A DNA stretch of 64,000 bases from Phoronis australis (taxonomy: Eukaryota; Phoronida; Phoronidae): NCBI GenBank assembly GCA_002633005.1, contig NMRA01000900.1, forward strand, positions 41,496 to 105,495, given 5' to 3'. Made by a program: the position numbers and the translations under genes. Of this stretch, positions 59,806 to 64,000 are shown in pieces (the stretch's first letter is position 1; each line of letters starts with the position of its first letter). The notes beneath the pieces are model-generated. The model saw only the letters and a list, made by a program, of their open reading frames with translations. It searched no databases and was not told where the DNA came from.

Positions 59806-59935
59806 TCGCCCACGCCAACTCCAAACACTGGTCCTGATTATCCGTCCAGTGGTGATTCTTTTCTATACTTTGAATCCTCCACACCTGCCACGGGTCGAGA
59901 CTCGGCGGTTCTGGAGACGACGGAGCCATTTGCAG
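59806..59935 (+). CDS. Exon 30: second MAM domain, part 2
   Basis: It enters in phase 0 after gtttttcag and leaves in phase 1 at gtattt. TPNTGPDYPSSGDSFLYFES and SAVLETTEPF match the MAM GP...G.yLyfEsS...A.L segment. Phases equal those of exon 14. Confidence 0.92.
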
Positions 59936-60493
59936 GTATTTCCACTTAACCAAATATCCTGCAATTAGAACGTCAAATGTCTGAATGTTTTGAAAATATC
60001 TAGAAAAGTTTTATTGAATTACTTATATATTTGATGAGACACGAGGCAAATAGCATTACTTTAAAATCGAACACACCGGAAAACCCTTGTATACATGTAT
60101 GTACAGTCTAGGCGGCAAAGACTTTGTTGTTAAAACATTTTGCAAGATGCGTGTTGCATTGCCTTTTCAATTGGCAGGTACTGTTAAAACGACTTTGTTT
60201 TTGTGTGTAAGTAACTTTGCCTTTGGCACTTGTCAAAAAGTTGCTTCCAATTGCCACGCCAATTGGCGGAATATGACTGAATCTAACACGGATTAGACTC
60301 GTGTACATAGTAGATGGTCTATCATTCCCAGGGTGGTCACCGATAATACAGTAATGTGAGTTGCATGTGAACGTAAAACTTTGTGCCTGCGTATAGCAAA
60401 TGGCGAAGGATAATGGTGCCGATTGACATCATGCGTTCACCCATTTGTTTAAGTGGGATTGGGTACCGACTGTTTCCGTGTATGCACTTTCAG

Positions 60494-60660
60494 TGCTCTT
60501 CGACATGTGCCTTCGCTTCTCCCTCAGTATGATAGGCAGCACAATGGGTTCGTTTACTGTCCTCGCCGATAGCACTGTACTGTTGAGGAGAGAGGAAAAC
60601 CTCGCCAACAAAAAGGACTGGACAACAGAGGTCGTCACTGTGCCAAAAGGAACCAATAAA
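60494..60660 (+). CDS. Exon 31: second MAM domain, part 3
   Basis: It enters in phase 1 after cactttcag and leaves in phase 0 at gtaaca. MCLRFSLSMIGSTMGSFTVL matches the MAM core with its cysteine, then DWTTEVVTVPKG. Phases equal those of exon 15. Confidence 0.92.
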
Positions 60661-61194
60661 GTAACACCGAGCTTTTTACTAAGTGCAGACTCAAATGTTT
60701 TTATTCTGCAATAAGAACTTAGAAGCACTGTGTCGATTTTACCCTGAGAACTTTCTAAAAAGTCCTGCTTCAACGTTAGTAACATTTTTATCAGAGCAGT
60801 CGACGTAGTGCTTGTTTTAAACTTGATTAAATTTTCGCTCAAAGGTTGCATTTTGGTTTAAAAATATCAATTTTGGGTTAGATTTATAGCTGTTTCAATT
60901 GATGCGTTTGTAACAGTTACGCAGTCCTGGCCTCCTCTGGTTCCCATTTAAACACGTCCAAAACGAGGCTCTGCTGTTTTTGTGGGTGCACGGATATTTT
61001 CTTTGGAAAGGTGGGCAAGTCAACTTCCGCTCTTAGGTTTGAACTACTGTAAGAAAACCTCTAAGATTTTGCCCTACATGTACATTATGAACCCAGTAAC
61101 TCGCTTCGTTTTTGTAGTTCCAGATATCCACAATACGTAACAGACGTAATATTTGCTTAGTACTATTTAAAATGTATTTCACGTTTTCTTTTAG

Positions 61195-61282
61195 CTTTAC
61201 TTTGTTGCCACCAGAGGCGCTGGCTACCGGAGTGACATAGCCATAGACAATATTGTTATCAAAGGACAAGCTTGCATCCCAG
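61195..61282 (+). CDS. Exon 32: second MAM domain, end
   Basis: It enters in phase 0 after ttttcttttag and leaves in phase 1 at gtgtgg. LYFVATRGAGYRSDIAIDNI and GQACIP close the MAM domain. The frame stays phase 1 and no stop is reached, so at least one more exon must follow. An assembly N lies 38 bases downstream. Confidence 0.92.
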
Positions 61283-61319
61283 GTGTGGAAGGCCCGCATA
61301 GTATACGCTTATCATCTTG

Positions 61320-61320
61320 N
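61320..61320. other. Assembly ambiguity (single N)
   Basis: A single N interrupts the sequence 38 bases after exon 32. It may be a base call or a collapsed gap; order and distance of everything downstream relative to the gene should be treated with care. Confidence 0.95.
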
Positions 61321-61689
61321 GCATGTGGAGAATGCCGTGGTTTTAGCTGCAGCAATTCATTCTGAGTTGACAGAGATTAGTTGTGTAAATACTGGTTGAT
61401 TGTGTATAGATTCACTAGCATTTAGAACTAACTGGAAGTGACACAGACAGTGTGGATAATAGATCACTGAATTAGTACAGCATATTTTTTCAGTAGTACA
61501 ATGATCCTTCAGTTCAGGCAAACCTGATGTTTTTGACCCAAATACCTTATTCGTTAAACCATCTTGAAAATGGTAGTCGTAATCCTCAAGAGCCAGACAA
61601 AAAATATTGTAATGGATGTGCTGACTTATAAAACTCAGGATATGGCGTGTCTCTGGAATCTGGAGTTCTTACAGGAAGCATCTATTTGG

Positions 61690-62340
61690 TGGCCACCTTA
61701 GAAAATAGTGGAAGTAATCATTAGAGCCAAATGCAATGAGTCTAAATGGATTAGTCGACCCAGAAAACCTTTGATACTTGAAGCAAGACGACACACTAAT
61801 CTGTTTGTGCGAAGTTGTGCGATTCGAAATAGTTTTGAAGGCCATCTTGGAAAATGGCTGATGGTGTCACCACGGCCATGCAAAACTTTTCCAATGGATT
61901 TGTTGACTCACAAAAGATAGGAAAACATTTTTGAATTTTTACTCTATCACATTCCACTCTCGAGTTATAATGATCCTCTGCAAATCTGGCGGCCATTTTA
62001 TCCGCCATATTGGAAATGGTGGAAGTAATAATTAGTGCCAAATGCAATGAGTCTCAATGGATTAGTCGACCCAGAAAACCTATGATGCGATGTTTGAAGC
62101 AAGACGACACACTAATCTGTTCGTGTGAAGTTTTTGCGACTCAAGTAGATTTGGCGGCCATCTTGGAAAATGGCGGACGGTGTCACCACAGCCATGTAAA
62201 ACCATTTCCAATGGATTTTTGACCCACAAAACATAGGTAAACCTTTTTGAATTTTTACTCTACCACATTCCACTCTTGAGTTAAAGTGCGCATCAGAAAA
62301 TCTGGCGGCCATTTTGTCCGCCATCTTTAAAAACCAACTT
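61690..62340. repeat. Two tandem copies of a 311-323 base repeat
   Basis: Copy one begins near 61690 and copy two near 62001. Shared blocks include gccaaatgcaatgagtct, attagtcgacccagaaaacc, gcaagacgacacactaatct and gccatcttggaaaatggc. A more diverged third piece lies at about 61550-61700. Each copy has several ggcggccat-type words. Confidence 0.9.
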
Positions 62341-63202
62341 CCGCCACTCCGATTCTGGTAGACTTTTTTCCCACTAATGGGTGTGAAAGGATACGATTTA
62401 TGCAATAAAACCTTCTGTTGCAATTTTTCCGGGTTATCCGTAGAATGACTGGACTATAGTGGAAGATATAATATATAGGCGTATCACTAGTCTAAGATAG
62501 TGATTATACGTTTAAACAAACTGGCGACAAGATCAACAAACTCCGGAGAATCTTTTGGACATCTTCCAACAGCTGTAATCGGACGCCTGGTTGAACTTGT
62601 GGTATTTCAGGAGTTGGGGAGGATCACCTACCACGTTGATACTGAGTAAACCATCGTCCGGCTTCTGCAGTGCACATTATGCAAAGAAACGTCCACGAAA
62701 TGCTTTGGTTTTCTGGTCAACGGACCAGCGTCAGAAAATACAAACAAGAAATTGCTGCTGTCTTTCATAGCAATAAAATAGCATCTGATTTCGTATTCCC
62801 TTGGATTAATGTCATTAGAACTGACACAGAACAGTCTGAAATATTTGGTGATAATTTCAGAAAGGTGGTGAACAAGATAGTTGTCGTCAGATTCTTGACC
62901 AGTGACATACATATTACGCCCCCCCCAGGTCTCTGGAAGTATTCTCTGTTTTCATCAGATTCTTGGCCAGTGAGATAAATGTCATACGCGTCAGGTCTTA
63001 GAATAACTTCCACCTCAAACACAGCCTTATAAGCTCTCTGAAAGTATCCCTTAGCTATGCTTTCCTTCCCTTTTTCAGATTTCGCTCAGCAACCATCACC
63101 GCAGCGTCGATCAGAATCTGTTTGTTCTTAAGGACACACTCTATGAGAACAGTAGGCAACAACATCATTAGCAGGTTTACGACTTCCTGGTATTCTCCTT
63201 TA

Positions 63203-64000
63203 CTGCGCATGTCATTCAGGGTTCACAGGAAACGGGACATACTGCATCGGTAAGTATCGTCAACGATTAGCGACACAGCTTGCGTACTGGTGTTGTAGCT
63301 TTTTTCTAAAATCACTGTAAAGGTTACGATCATTGCCTTTCTGCAGACCACGTCGTAAGAAATAGTCCAATCACAAACCTTCGCTTCGATTTTGGAGCTT
63401 ACATGTAAGTAATAAGATACTTTAGGTATTGAATTTCCTAAATAACCAAGAATGTTTTGAATTTCAATTTTATTCATGAATTATGTGTTCTACTGTGATA
63501 AAAGACATAGTGAAATAACACTAATCGGTGTTTTACTAATAATATAATACCCAGTTGTTCATTTTCTAAAAAATCTTCGATCTTCACAAGGGTGCAGGTA
63601 TTTCCAAAAACGGGGTTTTGGCCTTGAGATTTCTATTATTATGTTACTTCATTATTTTGGCTAGGACAGTAAGTTAAATAAAATAAGGTTTGATAGCGTT
63701 TATTGACGAACAAGTCGAATCTACAGAAACCGGAAAACGAGACGGGATCTGGGGAAAAAACCTTAATGAACACAATGGCGTAATCACTTTCCTCTCTTCT
63801 GGGTACAATGGAAGCTGAACAACAATACACGACTTAAAGTAGGCCTATGGAGTAGAGTAGCTCGAACAACGTTTCAACCATAATAACAGTTAAACAACAA
63901 CGCAATAAACACTTATAACTAAGCATAGTCTCTGTCTAGCATGTCTCCGTCTTATCTGCCACGGAAACAGAACTTAAGGAATGAGTACACGGTCCACTGG
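63203..64000 (+). repeat. Duplicated segment, copy 2 (runs off the window)
   Basis: It is near-identical to 48238-49034. It begins inside an EGF codon sequence (ctgcgcatgtcattcagg), keeps the exon donor and intron, and ends inside the LTR (63662-64000). The exon fragment has no acceptor and no calcium-binding half, so it is not a usable exon. Confidence 0.92.

Larger units (their letters stand above)
4827..61282 (+). other. Gene locus: secreted astacin metalloprotease with EGF, CUB, MAM and sushi tail (3' end not reached)
   Basis: This is the span of 32 exons that join without a phase conflict. Predicted product, residues: signal peptide 1-29, propeptide to 166/167, astacin domain 168-372, EGF 373-412, CUB 413-537, EGF 538-576, MAM 577-747, sushi 748-809 and 810-868, four calcium-binding EGF 869-1029, sushi 1071-1131 after a further EGF 1030-1070, three EGF 1132-1254, sushi 1255-1315, MAM 1316-1475. 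Known astacins of this family process matrix proteins, growth factors or hatching envelopes; the substrate here is unknown. The tail modules are binding domains. Every tail module begins and ends in phase 1, the usual sign of exon shuffling. No stop codon follows the last exon, so the gene continues beyond the N at 61320 or out of the window. It could instead be two adjacent genes split in the long intron 48285-55507, but same strand and matching phase argue for one. Confidence 0.85.
61283..63202. other. Region after the last recognised exon
   Basis: It contains a single N at 61320, tandem repeats at 61690-62340, and at 62630-63130 a minus-strand stretch with two copies of a peptide-like word (YLTGQESDEN / YVTGQESDDN) among frame breaks. 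I could find no further EGF, sushi or MAM exon. Confidence 0.5.

Noticed and set aside
60429-60851. 140-codon open frame on the minus strand
   Set aside because: It is the shadow of MAM exon 31 on the other strand.

Overview
The window is nuclear DNA of an animal. It shows long introns with GT/AG borders, extracellular mosaic-protein modules on single symmetric exons, a Ty3/Gypsy-type LTR retrotransposon, several short non-autonomous DNA repeats, and a frequent palindromic 8-mer (tacatgta). A marine invertebrate is likely, perhaps an early-branching deuterostome such as a lancelet, hemichordate or echinoderm. A cnidarian or a mollusc cannot be excluded from sequence alone. There are no bacterial operons, tRNA, rRNA or CRISPR arrays.

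One large plus-strand gene dominates. I assembled 32 exons between 4827 and 61282, every junction agreeing in phase: 4426 coding nt, about 1475 residues, with no stop codon reached. The predicted protein is a secreted astacin (M12A) zinc metalloprotease with a very long tail of adhesion modules. The order is signal peptide, propeptide, furin-type site, astacin catalytic domain, EGF, CUB, EGF, MAM, two sushi (CCP), four calcium-binding EGF, sushi, three calcium-binding EGF, sushi, MAM. Zinc ligands, the catalytic Glu, the Met-turn and all four conserved astacin cysteines are present, so the enzyme part looks functional. The tail is fitted for binding matrix or cell-surface partners.

Layout: 1-4779 upstream DNA with a TATA-like box just before the start codon; 4827-18406 signal peptide, propeptide and protease; 19552-23709 EGF-CUB-EGF; 27007-33491 first MAM; 34540-38386 sushi and EGF; 38387-44455 a repeat-rich 6 kb intron with a 1.46 kb inverted-repeat transposon and, near its end, a decayed sushi exon; 44456-48284 EGF and sushi; 48285-55507 an intron holding an antisense, broken Gypsy element that itself contains a nested MITE; 55508-61282 sushi and second MAM; 61283-64000 repeats, a one-base N, and a near-identical second copy of the DNA at 48238-49034.

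Introns hold many repeats: a satellite with nuclear-receptor DR1 sites, a 21-bp satellite, foldback elements, and a six-copy family of short elements. The last 0.8 kb copy is either a recent segmental duplication or an unmerged allele, which matters for how the 3' end of the gene is read.
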